Positions 58,401 to 62,565 of a DNA stretch of 64,000 nucleotides are shown here, one piece after another; position 1 is the first letter of the stretch; every line of letters begins with the position of its first letter. A model generated the notes under the pieces. It saw only the letters and a list, made by a program, of their open reading frames with translations. It was not told where the DNA came from and made no database searches. Source of the DNA: Cristatella mucedo. Taxonomy: Eukaryota > Bryozoa > Phylactolaemata > Cristatellidae. The stretch covers positions 1,535,001-1,599,000 of the forward strand of contig WPIO01000047.1 of the NCBI GenBank assembly GCA_009760855.2, read 5' to 3'. A program made the position numbers and the translations under genes.

Positions 58401-60552
58401 CGTTTGGCCCCTGTTAGGTTGGCCTGGTCGGCCAAGAGTGTTCAGTATTCGGATGTGCAGTGCTCGTCTGCCGTGGCACATTACTTGTCGGCATTTGTAA
58501 AGCGCCTGGTGATTTAGTTCTCTTGTGGTGCTATTCAAATGTCGCATTGCTATTCATTATTCTTCTGCCACCTCCCTCTCCCTTACTTAAGAGGTGTCTC
58601 CATCACTCATCTCCTTAAGTATGCTAGTTTTGCTCTGCAAGCTGGTGGTCGACAACCTCAAGCAATAGCAATGTCGGCAACGAGAGTGCCCATGCAGCCC
58701 ACTCGGTTGCAGCCAAGCTTGTCTCTTTATTTACATTGAGACAGTTGATATACTCGGTGGACATGCTGTGTGGCAACTTCAGCAAATGGTAAGAATTACT
58801 GCCCATCATGCAAATTTCAAGTAGCACAAGTACCGTCAACGGGCTGCTAGCCTGCTTACCTCTAGCTCAAGATCATGCTGACTCTTTCGAAATCTAGCGA
58901 TCTTTTCATCTAAAGTTGATTGTGTCACCTTCTTCTTGGCAAATTGCAAAGGATCATAGCTGAACCGCACCGTATTATCAACCTGGATTATATGTAAAAA
59001 ATAATGCAGCCAACAATTAGTCAACGTAAAATATCATCATTAGTTACGATGAACAAATGAGCAGATATATTTTCAAAACCTCGGATCAAAAACTCTTAGC
59101 ACAATAATTAGATTAGCTGGCATGACTCAAGCATAGTTTAGAGGTTGCACGCTCAACTCACGTGGACGGCATGACATATTCTTCCTTTCTAGCACAATAT
59201 TCTTTTGGAATGTCGGAACGGTGTGACATACATAAATCTGGCTCACACTCTGCTGACACTTACAGTGCTCGCCCGAAAAAATGTTTGCACCAGCAAGGGC
59301 CCCTTTACTTCTTGAGTTCCGCTGAGTGTGTTCCCGATTAACTGCACAAACTAATTATGGAATACTAGAAAAATGTATTTTCTATTAAATGACATACAAT
59401 AGAGCTCATAAGCTTCGCCCTCTGGCGTATCGTTGACGTTTTAATGGATAACTGGCGGAAATCACCAGGGGGGGGAGTTAACTCCCCGCCCCAAAACTTG
59501 GGTGTCCAGGTTAGCATGACCAGCCTACTACAGCAAATCGAATAGAAACGTTCGGATGCAATTGTGAGCCTTCTGAGTACCACACGGCTAGGCCATTTTG
59601 GGTTCGGAGGCTCTCATCGGTAAGCAGCACTGAACTGGAGATGACCGGATTCTCCAAGCTCTCTGAGTGCCTTTATTCCAATCGAGCGATTGCAAGGAAG
59701 ATCGATATTACAGAAGCAACAGCGAGGTACTGTTTGAAGAAGCTTGAACAGACCGGAACGATGAATCGCCGGATTGGGAGGAGCCGGATTGGCATCGCTT
59801 CACGAAGATGCGGAGATGAGGGTGGCGGCAATTCGTAGCAGGTTTACCAGTTTATTGAAAATTACGAAAGAACTGGAGCTCTCAGGGACTGCTGCCAGCA
59901 AAAGAACGATCAGGGAGAGGCTCAGCGAGCAAGGTGTGCGGTCTCGAGTTGCTAAGAGGAAGTAGCTACTTAGCGTTAAGCACAAGTTTATGAGGCTTGT
60001 TATCACCAATAAATACCGGCACTGGACCCCAGCTGAGTAGAGCAAAGTTCTGCAGACTGACGAATCTAAGTTCACCCTCTTCGCTGCCTCAGCGAGTGTA
60101 GAGACAAAATAAGGAAGCATATCTAGATGTTTGTCTCTAAAAGTGCTAATGGTTGTAACATGCTTCTTTGGCCACGAAGCTAAAGGAACCAAACTGCATC
60201 GTAGTGATGCATCCGTGCATGCAGACAGTCAGGAAAATCTAGACACAAACAGCACATTCATGTGCGTGTCATATTAGGCCCACAAAGAACTAAGGGAAGA
60301 TCATCGTTTGTGGCAAAAAAATGAAGGTCGTTAAGAAAGGCGCATGACAAGAAGACAGTAATTGAACCCAGAAAGTCAACCCGATAATAAGACGACTACC
60401 TCTACGTATGAGCAAATGGTCTCACAACATAGCTGGAGAGCTGTTATGAACAGTCCTACAAGTACACTTACCTGTGCAGTGAACTCAAAATCTTTGTTGA
60501 ATTCCTTAGCTTGGCCTTTCTTGCTGCTTGACTTTATTGTAGGCACGACAGC
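17497..60552 (-). CDS. DDX27: DDX27/Drs1-type DEAD-box RNA helicase gene (15 exons, N-terminus missing)
   Basis: An ATP-dependent RNA helicase of the nucleolar DDX27/Drs1 family, which acts in maturation of the large ribosomal subunit and its rRNA. Minus-strand exons: 60472-60552, 58860-58982, 57592-57667, 51438-51493, 44385-44592, 43170-43346, 42873-43023, 37972-38213, 37084-37220, 36291-36472, 34121-34215, 28450-28793, 27790-27931, 27528-27648 and 17497-17563. They total 2202 nt, every intron is GT-AG, and phase is kept at each junction. Counting from the first residue seen here, the Q motif is at about 135-160, motif I AVTGSGKT 177-184, PTREL 213-217, TPGR 262-265, DEAD 287-290, SAT 318-320, motif [12 protein letters not shown] 435-445, and motif [16 protein letters not shown] 465-478. 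The length agrees with a family size near 770-800 residues once a short N-terminal exon is added. No initiator Met was found in the window. Gene identity is secure; the last exon is less so. Confidence 0.93.
17821..17848. repeat. 12-bp-stem hairpin with GAGA loop
   Basis: CGAGCGTGCAGC, GAGA, GCTGCACGCTCG. It lies inside the proposed last helicase intron. Confidence 0.93.
17985..18290 (-). mobile_element. two LINE A 3' ends in tandem, minus
   Basis: 17990-18100 is a LINE A terminus with an AATAATAATAATAAC tail, TAGTGCCCTCAGAAATC and TGCTGTAAAGGAAGCACGATC. At 18106 a second terminus starts (CATCCTCAGAGAGCTTATTCTC) and continues into the 3' UTR up to about 18290 (GTGACATGCACAGGGTCATC). Confidence 0.8.
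18785..18840 (+). mobile_element. LINE B 3' fragment
   Basis: AACACCCACATAGCCTTTGTG, then TTTGTGGAGTTACTGACGG, matches the last part of the LINE B 3' UTR. No ATTAC tail is seen. Confidence 0.55.
18850..19510. other. unassigned intron sequence
   Basis: No recognised repeat or gene between the LINE B piece and the SINE1 fragment. Confidence 0.35.
19515..19655 (-). mobile_element. SINE1 copy, minus, degenerate
   Basis: AGCGGCTATTAGTCCCAC, AATAAAAAATCTCCTGGTGC, then AGGATTCGAACTCGCGACG (B-box region), and CACCTTAACCCTTGGGTAAG (A-box region) occur in the order of a reversed SINE1. Confidence 0.65.
20392..20708 (+). mobile_element. SINE2 copy split by SINE1, inside a Tc1-like relic
   Basis: Head 20392-20448 has the A-box TGGCCCAGTGG and GGTCAATGTGGACGTATGTA. 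The body resumes at 20616-20708 with GGTCGTAGGCTCGAGCCCCG (B box), TGGCGTATGTGAAGCACTTG and the LINE A-like 3' end AAATTAAGTTCTCCTACGGC, then ACTATACAAGTG. Confidence 0.75.
20449..20615 (-). mobile_element. SINE1 copy, minus, inserted in SINE2
   Basis: Starts at an AAATAAATAAAAGC tail, then GATTTAGCAGCCACATTTG, TAGCAGCAGAAGAGCCTTA, and the B box as GGATTCGAACCTGC, ending at the A-box side with CTATCGTGGCCC. Near full length. Confidence 0.8.
21480..21820 (+). mobile_element. LINE B 3' copy
   Basis: GGCAGAAGCTTTTGCGCCC and CTAAACGGTGGAACTCACTTCC give the S-DPRLWNSLPQ-like coding end. The 3' UTR follows (GTTGGCTAGTGTAAGCGCAC, GTGTAACGCCCAGTTAGTC), with an ATTACATTACATC end near 21805-21820. Confidence 0.75.
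21942..21979. repeat. exact 19-bp tandem duplication
   Basis: CGGATACTGTTTACGAGAA occurs twice with no spacer. Confidence 0.95.
22105..23330 (-). mobile_element. LINE A copy with RT core end and internal (GA)n
   Basis: A minus-strand copy from its AATAATA tail (22125) through the 3' UTR and the RT C-terminal frame (about 22305-22911, [20 protein letters not shown]) to the RT segment at 22983-23303. The latter keeps [14 protein letters not shown] and a YADD-box equivalent mutated to [10 protein letters not shown] frameshift separates the two frames and the upstream catalytic domain is lost. The (GA)n at 23201-23263 lies within the coding frame. Confidence 0.88.
23201..23263. repeat. (GA)n microsatellite inside a LINE A reading frame
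   Basis: About 31 GA units. The corresponding site in the 46593-48045 copy reads only GCGAGAGGGAGAGTATAAAC. Confidence 0.95.
23350..23450 (-). mobile_element. LINE A solo 3' end, minus, degenerate
   Basis: ATAATATTATTATTCAAAC, CCCTAAAAGAACTATGTCTCC, then TTCTAGACACTTAATATATCC and GGAAAGGAGCAC. Confidence 0.6.
23850..23970 (+). pseudogene. possible RNase H fragment of another retrotransposon
   Basis: The frame reads [15 protein letters not shown] followed by a stop. The pattern W-x-PGH-x3-GN is the fourth conserved block of retroelement RNase H domains (WVPGHSGxxGNE). Only this block is convincing. Confidence 0.4.
24172..24220. repeat. perfect 23-bp inverted repeat with 3-nt loop
   Basis: Arms CCTTTAGTATATGCACCGAT plus TGT, and the exact reverse complement, separated by TGT (24195-24197). 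Confidence 0.97.
24821..24975. repeat. 78-bp tandem duplication
   Basis: Unit 24821-24898 (starting CGTGACATCCAGATCATCC) is repeated from 24899 with one substitution (ATCATCC to ATCAACC). Confidence 0.95.
24980..26400. other. unassigned intron sequence
   Basis: No recognised gene or repeat. Contains a C run followed by a G-rich stretch at 25736-25767. It lies inside the proposed last intron of the helicase gene. Confidence 0.35.
26404..26590 (-). mobile_element. LINE A solo 3' UTR, minus
   Basis: AATAATAATAATAATAATAC tail, GCGCCCCCAGAGAACTCAG, CATTTGCTGCAAAGGAAGCAC and GTTAGGGGTGACATGCACAG. 3' UTR only. Confidence 0.9.
26591..27451. other. unassigned intron sequence
   Basis: No recognised gene or repeat family. 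Confidence 0.35.
27452..27480. repeat. (AAAG)n microsatellite
   Basis: About seven AAAG units, 48 nt inside the intron that follows DDX27 exon 14. Confidence 0.9.
27528..27648 (-). CDS. DDX27: DDX27 exon 14: basic linker and conserved C-terminal helix
   Basis: Encodes [17 protein letters not shown] followed by [19 protein letters not shown]. The second block corresponds to the family's FDEELTNTSKKALKQYR segment near the C-terminus. Acceptor TTTTGAGCAG, donor GTAAAA. The first base pair of codons joins exactly to exon 13 across a 141-nt intron. Confidence 0.85.
27790..27931 (-). CDS. DDX27: DDX27 exon 13: coiled-coil/basic C-terminal region
   Basis: Begins [20 protein letters not shown], then [16 protein letters not shown], equivalent to the AEERSQFEILKAQMFAERLA, KRNRRAKRARAMPEEE segment of vertebrate DDX27. 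Acceptor ATGTTCAG, donor CAG|GTGAGC. Confidence 0.9.
28375..28437. repeat. 28-bp tandem duplication in DDX27 intron 12
   Basis: GGCAGCCACGGGCGGCAGTG plus GGCAAAGA occurs twice with a partial third copy. It lies 12 nt beyond the exon 12 donor. Confidence 0.92.
28450..28793 (-). CDS. DDX27: DDX27 exon 12: post-helicase coiled coil
   Basis: Starts [20 protein letters not shown], then [20 protein letters not shown], a Glu/Lys-rich helix as in DDX27 (DVILKFRDKIEKMEKDV). It continues to [20 protein letters not shown], equivalent to the family's RSWFQTKEERKKEK. It ends KKVLT with donor GTAAGC. The middle, Gly/Ser-rich part is poorly conserved. Confidence 0.93.
29014..29356 (+). mobile_element. SINE1 (tRNA-derived) split by an inverted SINE1
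   Basis: Head 29014-29134 starts GAGCCGTGATGGCACACTGG, with A-box-like TGGCACACTGG and a perfect B box GGTTCGATTCC. The 3' part resumes at about 29303 (AAGGCTCTTCTGTCGCTATA, AAGAGGCTGTTTAATCAGC) and ends in an (AATT)n tail to about 29382. It lies ~220 nt upstream of the exon 12 acceptor in the helicase transcript. Confidence 0.9.
29135..29302 (-). mobile_element. SINE1 copy, minus, inserted in a plus SINE1
   Basis: A full element in reverse: TCCTAGCTGATTAAACAGCC at its 3' side through GGAATCGAACCCACGACC (B box) to CAGTGTGCCATCACGGCTC (A-box side). About 120 bp of it (29181-29302) is almost exactly complementary to the head of the host SINE. Confidence 0.92.
29352..29382. repeat. (AATT)n tail
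   Basis: TTAATTAAATTAATTAATTA, part of the SINE1 3' end. Confidence 0.9.
29383..30319. other. unassigned intron sequence
   Basis: AT-rich, with no recognised exon or repeat. Inside helicase intron 11. Confidence 0.35.
30320..30455 (-). mobile_element. LINE B 3' end, minus
   Basis: TGTAACTCCACAAAGCCTCAG, GGTATTACGAAGAAGTTTTC and GCCAACAGACTTCATTTC form the reverse complement of the LINE B 3' UTR. Confidence 0.7.
30456..33145. other. unassigned intron sequence
   Basis: 2.7 kb with no recognisable exon or known repeat family. All frames are short (at most 92 codons) and lack domain motifs. Confidence 0.35.
33146..33315 (-). mobile_element. LINE A solo 3' UTR, minus
   Basis: AATAATATTAATACATTTG, GAGAACTCAATCTCTTTCTGG and TTGTTAGATGTGACATGC. 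No coding part. Confidence 0.8.
33338..33498 (-). mobile_element. SINE1 copy, minus
   Basis: TTAACAGCCTCATTTTGCATAG, GGCTATCACCCCCTTGCAG, GGATTCGAACCCACGACC (B box) and CACCTTACCTCTTAGGC, TACCACGGCC. Near full length, preceded by an AAAATAAATA tail. Confidence 0.85.
33499..34120. other. unassigned intron sequence
   Basis: A CTAAACCCTAAA-like tract around 33680-33780 is irregular and not a telomere array. Nothing else recognised. Confidence 0.35.
34121..34215 (-). CDS. DDX27: DDX27 exon 11: end of helicase C-lobe
   Basis: Encodes [20 protein letters not shown], then [11 protein letters not shown], equivalent to SVSLVGEDERKMLKEIVKAA, KAPVKARILP in vertebrates. Acceptor GTTTTGCAG, donor GTAAGG. 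Confidence 0.95.
34216..34830. other. unassigned intron sequence
   Basis: No recognised repeat or exon. Confidence 0.35.
34831..35620 (+). mobile_element. LINE A copy, decayed
   Basis: GGATCGGTGTTTAGTCCACTTC and GAAGATGTAATCGCCAAGCAC (RT segment GSVLGP to ADVIAKH) lead through LGF-C-DY and LRT-LDR-like sequence to AGGCTTGTCTGC (AARLVC) and CACTGGCTCCACATC (HWLP). It carries many indels and ends without the usual tail. Confidence 0.72.
36291..36472 (-). CDS. DDX27: DDX27 exon 10: motifs V and VI
   Basis: [20 protein letters not shown] continues to VAARGLDI (motif V), [20 protein letters not shown] and ARAGRSGR (motif VI, arginine fingers). Acceptor TCTCTGCAG, donor GTGAGG. Very close to the family consensus. 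Confidence 0.97.
36473..37083. other. intron 9, no repeat recognised
   Basis: 611 nt. The minus-strand frame remains open well into this intron but loses all similarity past the acceptor at 36473. Confidence 0.5.
37084..37220 (-). CDS. DDX27: DDX27 exon 9: motif IV region
   Basis: [20 protein letters not shown], then [20 protein letters not shown] and LSQAQ match the start of the second RecA domain (motif IV IFIQTK; family [19 protein letters not shown]). Acceptor TTTGAAG. The donor that keeps frame is GTCCGT, weak, with GTGAGC four bases downstream. Confidence 0.93.
37376..37448. repeat. (CA)n microsatellite with CG-rich leader
   Basis: GCACGCACGCACGCGCGCAC, then about 27 CA units. Confidence 0.97.
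37972..38213 (-). CDS. DDX27: DDX27 exon 8: motif III and interdomain linker
   Basis: [40 protein letters not shown] (motif III SAT) and [20 protein letters not shown]. The exon starts directly after the DEADR end of exon 7. Acceptor TTTTTTCAG, donor GTATGT. Confidence 0.97.
38286..38452 (+). mobile_element. SINE1 copy
   Basis: TTGCCGTAATGGCACACTAGG, GGTCGTGGGTTTGAATCATGC (degenerate B box), GGTGGTGACAGCCGTAAAGG and GATATACAAAAGAGGCTG. Lies in intron 7, 73 nt upstream of exon 8 in the transcript. Confidence 0.85.
38655..38885 (+). mobile_element. LINE A solo 3' UTR
   Basis: GCATGCTGACCCTGTGCATG, AAATGTAAAGCGCCTAGAAAG, GGGCGCTTTATCAAGTAC and an ATT tail. Confidence 0.88.
38886..40247. other. 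unassigned intron sequence
   Basis: No exon or repeat family recognised. Confidence 0.35.
40248..40408 (+). mobile_element. SINE1 copy
   Basis: AGCACGGGAGTTAGGTGCTTG (A-box side), GTCGTGGGTTCAAGTCCTGC (B box), GGCAATCCGTTATTGCCCAC, GTGGTGGTGGTGGTGATAGC with an expanded GTG run, and GGGGCTGCTAAATCAGC. Confidence 0.8.
40565..40690 (+). mobile_element. LINE A RT fragment
   Basis: GCCTGTGCAATAACATGCTG, then CAAAACTCTGCAGCTAAGC (QNSAAKL-like). Very short and decayed. Confidence 0.5.
40691..42872. other. unassigned intron sequence
   Basis: 2.2 kb with no recognised repeat family or exon. Includes a small nested hairpin at 41599-41627 (CATAGTGGT / ACCACTATG). Confidence 0.35.
42873..43023 (-). 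CDS. DDX27: DDX27 exon 7: GG, TPGR and DEAD motifs
   Basis: [49 protein letters not shown]. Contains motif Ib (TPGR) and motif II (DEAD, the Mg-ATP binding box). Acceptor TTTCTCCTAG, donor GTATGG. Confidence 0.98.
43170..43346 (-). CDS. DDX27: DDX27 exon 6: second half of motif I and motif Ia
   Basis: Completes the Walker A lysine (GSG|KT) and reads [54 protein letters not shown]. Acceptor AACGTTGCAG, donor GTGAGC. Confidence 0.98.
43347..44384. other. intron 5, no repeat recognised
   Basis: Contains a long chance frame on each strand (to 233 codons on the plus strand) overlapping exons 6 and 7 in antisense. Confidence 0.4.
44385..44592 (-). CDS. DDX27: DDX27 exon 5: Q motif and first half of motif I
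   Basis: Reads [50 protein letters not shown], i.e. the aromatic-plus-Q motif that senses ATP and the start of Walker A. Family equivalent: [20 protein letters not shown]. Acceptor CCGACTGCAG, donor GTAAAC. Confidence 0.98.
44593..45085. other. intron 4 sequence, unassigned
   Basis: No recognised repeat. Confidence 0.35.
45086..45258 (-). mobile_element. SINE1 copy, minus, full length
   Basis: AAAAAAATCCTAGCTGCTTAAAC tail, TTTTTGTATAGCGACAGAAG, GGCTATCACCACCGCTTGC, GGAATCGAACCCACGACATC (B box), and ACCTAGTGTGCCATCACGGC. Closely similar to the 29-kb pair. Confidence 0.93.
45485..45775 (+). mobile_element. LINE A 3' end
   Basis: TTCTTAGAAACGCACCTATTT (end of ORF), CTGACACTGTTGCATGCTG, AAATGTAAAGAGCCTAGAAAG, GGGCGCTTTATCGTG and an ATT tail of six or more units. 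Confidence 0.9.
45776..46592. other. unassigned intron sequence
   Basis: No recognised exon or repeat. Confidence 0.35.
46593..48045 (-). mobile_element. LINE A, best-preserved copy (L2/CR1-type RT, single stop)
   Basis: A 5'-truncated non-LTR retrotransposon with ATT-type tail (46596-46613), 3' UTR, and an RT reading frame from about 48045 to 46830. RT motif [13 protein letters not shown] is at 47931-47966, the [13 protein letters not shown] segment just after the stop, and the catalytic box YADDTQLY at about 47670-47693. The C-terminal domain carries [34 protein letters not shown] and KARNSL. The frame is broken only by one TAA at 47808-47810; the sequence is in the same frame on both sides. 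The endonuclease and N-terminal part are absent. These motifs place it in the L2/CR1 group, but the exact clade is not resolved. Inside DDX27 intron 4, same strand as the gene. Confidence 0.95.
48046..50784. other. unassigned intron sequence with one 167-codon orphan ORF
   Basis: 2.7 kb without a recognised repeat. The minus frame 49238-49741 (167 codons, starting [10 protein letters not shown]) has a varied amino-acid composition but no motif I recognise. It lies in an intron on the helicase strand. Confidence 0.35.
50785..51245 (+). mobile_element. LINE A/C-like 3' copy, decayed
   Basis: [12 protein letters not shown] and [12 protein letters not shown] coding (GTTGGTTCAAAACTCAGCAGC), CACCGATCTGCACTAGCTTCC (DLH-LP), then 3' UTR GCAAATGTGAAGTGCCTAGAA, AGAGATCATG, and CTATACAAATATC. 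Confidence 0.7.
51438..51493 (-). CDS. DDX27: DDX27 exon 4: lysine-rich N-terminal segment
   Basis: Encodes [18 protein letters not shown] after completing an Asp codon. It matches the family's DTLKVKDRKKKKKKGQ stretch (basic, likely nucleolar targeting). Acceptor GACTTCTTTAG, donor GTATCT. Short (56 nt), but phases fit both neighbours. Confidence 0.88.
51598..51778. repeat. G-rich degenerate minisatellite with G-quadruplex motif
   Basis: Imperfect ~20-bp units such as GAGGTGAGGGCAGCACCCA. The stretch GGGGTAGGGTGGGGTGGGG at 51627-51645 fits the four-run quadruplex pattern. It lies ~105 nt upstream of the exon 4 acceptor (C-rich in the transcript). Confidence 0.85.
51865..53900 (-). mobile_element. 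LINE A copy, minus, interrupted by a plus LINE A
   Basis: Left part 51865-53044 has a degraded tail, the 3' UTR, the RT C-terminal region ([20 protein letters not shown] at 52106-52309) and an RT segment (52698-53048, [24 protein letters not shown] box mutated to YAGYTQFY). Right part 53745-53900 resumes at CCTCGGATGGTCTTTGTCCA with the upstream RT portion (reverse of [16 protein letters not shown]). The two parts are contiguous in other copies. Confidence 0.85.
53045..53744 (+). mobile_element. LINE A copy inserted in the minus LINE A
   Basis: CATCTAAATTGGTCCATGATC through LAYL-QIYSPP-like coding (53165-53453), 3' UTR with GTAAAGCGCCTGGAAAGAGA and GGGCGCTTTATCCAATG, and a degenerate ATT tail to 53742. 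Its boundaries coincide with the break in the host copy. Confidence 0.85.
53901..54800. other. unassigned intron sequence
   Basis: No recognised exon; possibly the decayed 5' region of the LINE C copy that follows. Confidence 0.35.
55351..55462. repeat. 56-bp tandem duplication
   Basis: Unit starting TGCACCATCTTGACCCTTAT, repeated once from 55407 with one difference (CCCTTAT to CCCCTAT). Confidence 0.93.
55463..55560 (+). mobile_element. LINE A-like solo 3' end
   Basis: ATGCAGGATGTGTAAAGTGC, TTGAGAGATTTGGTTCTCTTAG and an ACTACTATTACTACTG tail. Confidence 0.65.
56515..56648 (+). mobile_element. SINE2 copy
   Basis: GATCTGGCTTTGCCCAAAGG (A-box side), GATCGTGGGCTTGAGCTC (B box), GGCATATGTAAACCACC, then the LINE A-like end GTGATTAAGTTCTCTTTGGG and ATTATACAAATAC. 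Confidence 0.7.
56809..56904. repeat. exact 48-bp tandem duplication
   Basis: Unit starting ATACTCAATACCATTAATCA is repeated once with no mismatch. Confidence 0.95.
57328..57412 (-). mobile_element. LINE A solo 3' end, minus
   Basis: AGTAATAATAATAATACACTTG, AAAGCACCCTCGGAGAACTC, CTAGGCACTTTACATTTGCTGC. Only ~85 nt. Confidence 0.82.
57592..57667 (-). CDS. DDX27: DDX27 exon 3: acidic N-terminal segment
   Basis: Encodes [20 protein letters not shown], then ITTKR, ending one base into the Asp codon completed by exon 4. Together they give [12 protein letters not shown], parallel to the family's TKADTLKVKDRK. Acceptor CCTATTACAG, donor GTACTC. Confidence 0.85.
57830..57976 (-). mobile_element. 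SINE2 copy, minus, full length
   Basis: AATTCATTTACATAGCGCCC, AAGAGAACTTAATCTCTATTC (LINE A-like end), GGGCTCGAGCCCACGACC (B box), CACCTTAACCGCTAGACCAA, ACCAGC (A-box side). Confidence 0.88.
57977..58486. other. unassigned intron sequence
   Basis: Nothing recognised. Confidence 0.35.
58487..58560 (+). mobile_element. LINE A solo 3' end
   Basis: CGGCATTTGTAAAGCGCCTGG, GATTTAGTTCTCTTGTGGTGC and CTATTCAAATG. Confidence 0.65.
58860..58982 (-). CDS. DDX27: DDX27 exon 2: conserved N-terminal helix
   Basis: [20 protein letters not shown], then [21 protein letters not shown]. The STLDEKI core corresponds to ATTLDEKIEKVRKKRK of vertebrate DDX27. Acceptor TAATCCAG, donor GTAAGC; both ends are phase 0. 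Confidence 0.93.
59625..60230 (+). pseudogene. Tc1-like transposase relic (HTH to first catalytic Asp)
   Basis: [37 protein letters not shown] is the first helix-turn-helix. After a frameshift, [20 protein letters not shown] and SRVAKRK are the second DNA-binding domain. [20 protein letters not shown] (with a stop after PAE) holds the first catalytic Asp block TDESKF. Then [15 protein letters not shown] aligns with VMVWGCFS. Later catalytic residues are not recognised. It sits in intron 1 of the helicase gene, antisense. Confidence 0.82.
60472..60552 (-). CDS. DDX27: DDX27 exon 1 as seen here: FNxDFxF motif
   Basis: [27 protein letters not shown]. The [10 protein letters not shown] core corresponds to ADFNPDFVFTE near residue 50 of vertebrate DDX27, so only a short N-terminal part remains to be found upstream. 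Acceptor TTATTTAG shows that another exon precedes it; donor GTAAGT is strong. Confidence 0.88.
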
Positions 60553-60879
60553 CTAAATAAAAGCAGATTGCATGGATAATAATAAGCAACAGAGTAACAA
60601 AACGAATATGCTGGACAAAAAACTGGCAGCTTCTATTACAGGAGTGCACGTGCAACTTCCAGTAGACAAGCTTTTTAGATCGGTCAACAGTACAAATGTA
60701 TACACTATTACAATTCTCAAGCCTCTAAATTCGATCATCCATAATCCAAACTTGCATGAGTTCAGAAGACTTAATAGCTTAGCAAAGTTAAGATATAACA
60801 CCCTGACGTTGTACAAGCTCAGCTTCAGAGCATTGATGAAAACAGACAAGTCATCTGAGGTGCCATTAAAGTACATGGT

Positions 60880-61495
60880 AGCCTAATGCTCCGTGCTTGG
60901 TCTACTACTGTTCACAATTTATACTCTTCCTCTTGCCGATGTAATCGCCAATCGTACAATCTAGGCTTTCCTTTCTATGTAGATGACACACACAGCTGTA
61001 CTTGTGCCTCCCAGCATATATTACTATCTCAACTTCTCTTGCTATATGTACTGCTGACATCTTCACTTGGATTGCAGCAAGCTTTTATCAAATTAAATGA
61101 CGATAAAACCAACTTACTGGTAATGAGCAAACCTAGTGTTACTCAGAAATTGGAACACCTAACCCTCATAATCTGCTCTGGCAGCACATCTCCCAAAGCC
61201 TGGAGCTCACTCACGACTTGTGTCACGACATCCCCTGACTTGACCACATTTAAAAAGAAATTAAAAACGCATCTATTAATGACAGCATTTAGTGGGTCCC
61301 TGTGATTCGTCCTTTATGTGCTTGTGCATGCTGACACTGTGGCATGCTGACCCTGTGCATGTAACCCATAACCGTGTTGTTTGTCGGGCATGATACCACT
61401 CACCATTCGGCCGTGTTTCTTTTGCAGCGAATGTAAAGCGCCTAGAAAGAGGTTGGGTTCTCTGAGGGCACTTTATTAAGTGTATTACTATTCTT
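60880..61495 (+). mobile_element. LINE A copy, internally deleted
   Basis: CCGTGCTTGGTCTACTACTG (SVLGLLL), LGF-FYVDDTHSC (catalytic box with A to V), LNDDKTNLLVMSKPSVTQKL, then a jump to [20 protein letters not shown]. The 3' UTR follows to 61495. The deletion removes ~500 nt of the RT C-terminal domain. Confidence 0.88.
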
Positions 61496-61539
61496 ATTAT
61501 CTCCTTTAACATCTGCACGATATCTGGGTATCCTGCTGT

Positions 61540-62275
61540 AAAAAGACCTTCCACTAGACGATCACAGCTCTTCAGTCAAATCTGCCAACTTTCAGACACG
61601 GTGCAAAAATTGGGGCCTGTTTAAATAGGAATACCACAACCAAGTTGGTCTATGCATTTGTGACACCCTCTCGTGACTTTTGCAACTCACTTTTTGCAGG
61701 TCCTCCAGCTTGTGCAATACGGCACCCACAGTTGGTGCAAAAATCTGCAGCTAGGCTTATCTGTCGTGAGTGTCGTACGTGCCATATTACACGATCTCTC
61801 ACCGAACTTCACGAACTCCTTATTCAGCATCGAATCGACCTCAAGGTGTTGTCACTCACTTTTAGGTCCGTGCACTTTCTTGCCGTAGATTACCATGTGA
61901 ATTACTTACTCCTATTTAAAATACTTACCCCTCCTCTGACTAGGGTTGTGAGCTTTGCCTCTAATCAGTCTATGATCCTTTTTTGGAGAGTGTGCCTTCA
62001 GTTACTAAGCTCCCAAAGCCTGGAACTTTCGACCGACTGACACCAATGACACCTCCTGACTTGACGACACTTGAAACACAAACCTGATCCTTCCAGCATT
62101 TTCTCCGTCCTTGTGAATTGACCTTTATGTGCTTAAGCTTGCTGCCATTGTGCATGCTACTATCACTATACAGTTGACATGCTTCCTTTCTAGCCTACGA
62201 TCAAGTGCCTAGAGATGTAGTTCTTTAAGGGTGTTATAACAATTTACCATCAGTATCCTATTATCATTATTATTA
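61540..62275 (+). mobile_element. LINE A copy, decayed
   Basis: CTTCCACTAGACGATCACAG (SLDDHI), TTGGTCTATGCATTTGTGAC (LVYAFVT), LFAGPPACAIRHPQLVQKSA, ELHELLIQHRIDLKVLSLTF, 3' UTR (ATCAAGTGCCTAGAGATG) and a weak ATTATT end. Directly follows the previous copy. Confidence 0.8.
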
Positions 62276-62404
62276 AGAATTTTTTGTAAGGCTGAAGGAT
62301 GTGCATGCTACAACAGGGAAAAAACAGAATAAGCCACACGTGCACAGCTGGAAGTTGCAGCCTGAGATTCGAAGAATGAGGAGTAAAGGAAAGGTGCATT
62401 TCGG

Positions 62405-62565
62405 CTGATTCAACTGCCTGATTTGTACAGCGGCCGAAGAGCCTTAGCAGCATCACTGCCCCTCCCGATGCTTGCACTGGCAAATACCGAATTGCTTGCT
62501 GAAGGACTCAAACCCACGAGCTATGGCAGTCAAGTGTGATATCCTTACCCGGGGACTAAAACCTG
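62405..62565 (-). mobile_element. SINE1 copy, minus, diverged
   Basis: TTCAACTGCCTGATTTGTAC, GCGGCCGAAGAGCCTTAG, CTTGCACTGGCAAATACCG, GGACTCAAACCCACGAGC (B box), CCTTACCCGGGGACT. Confidence 0.65.
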
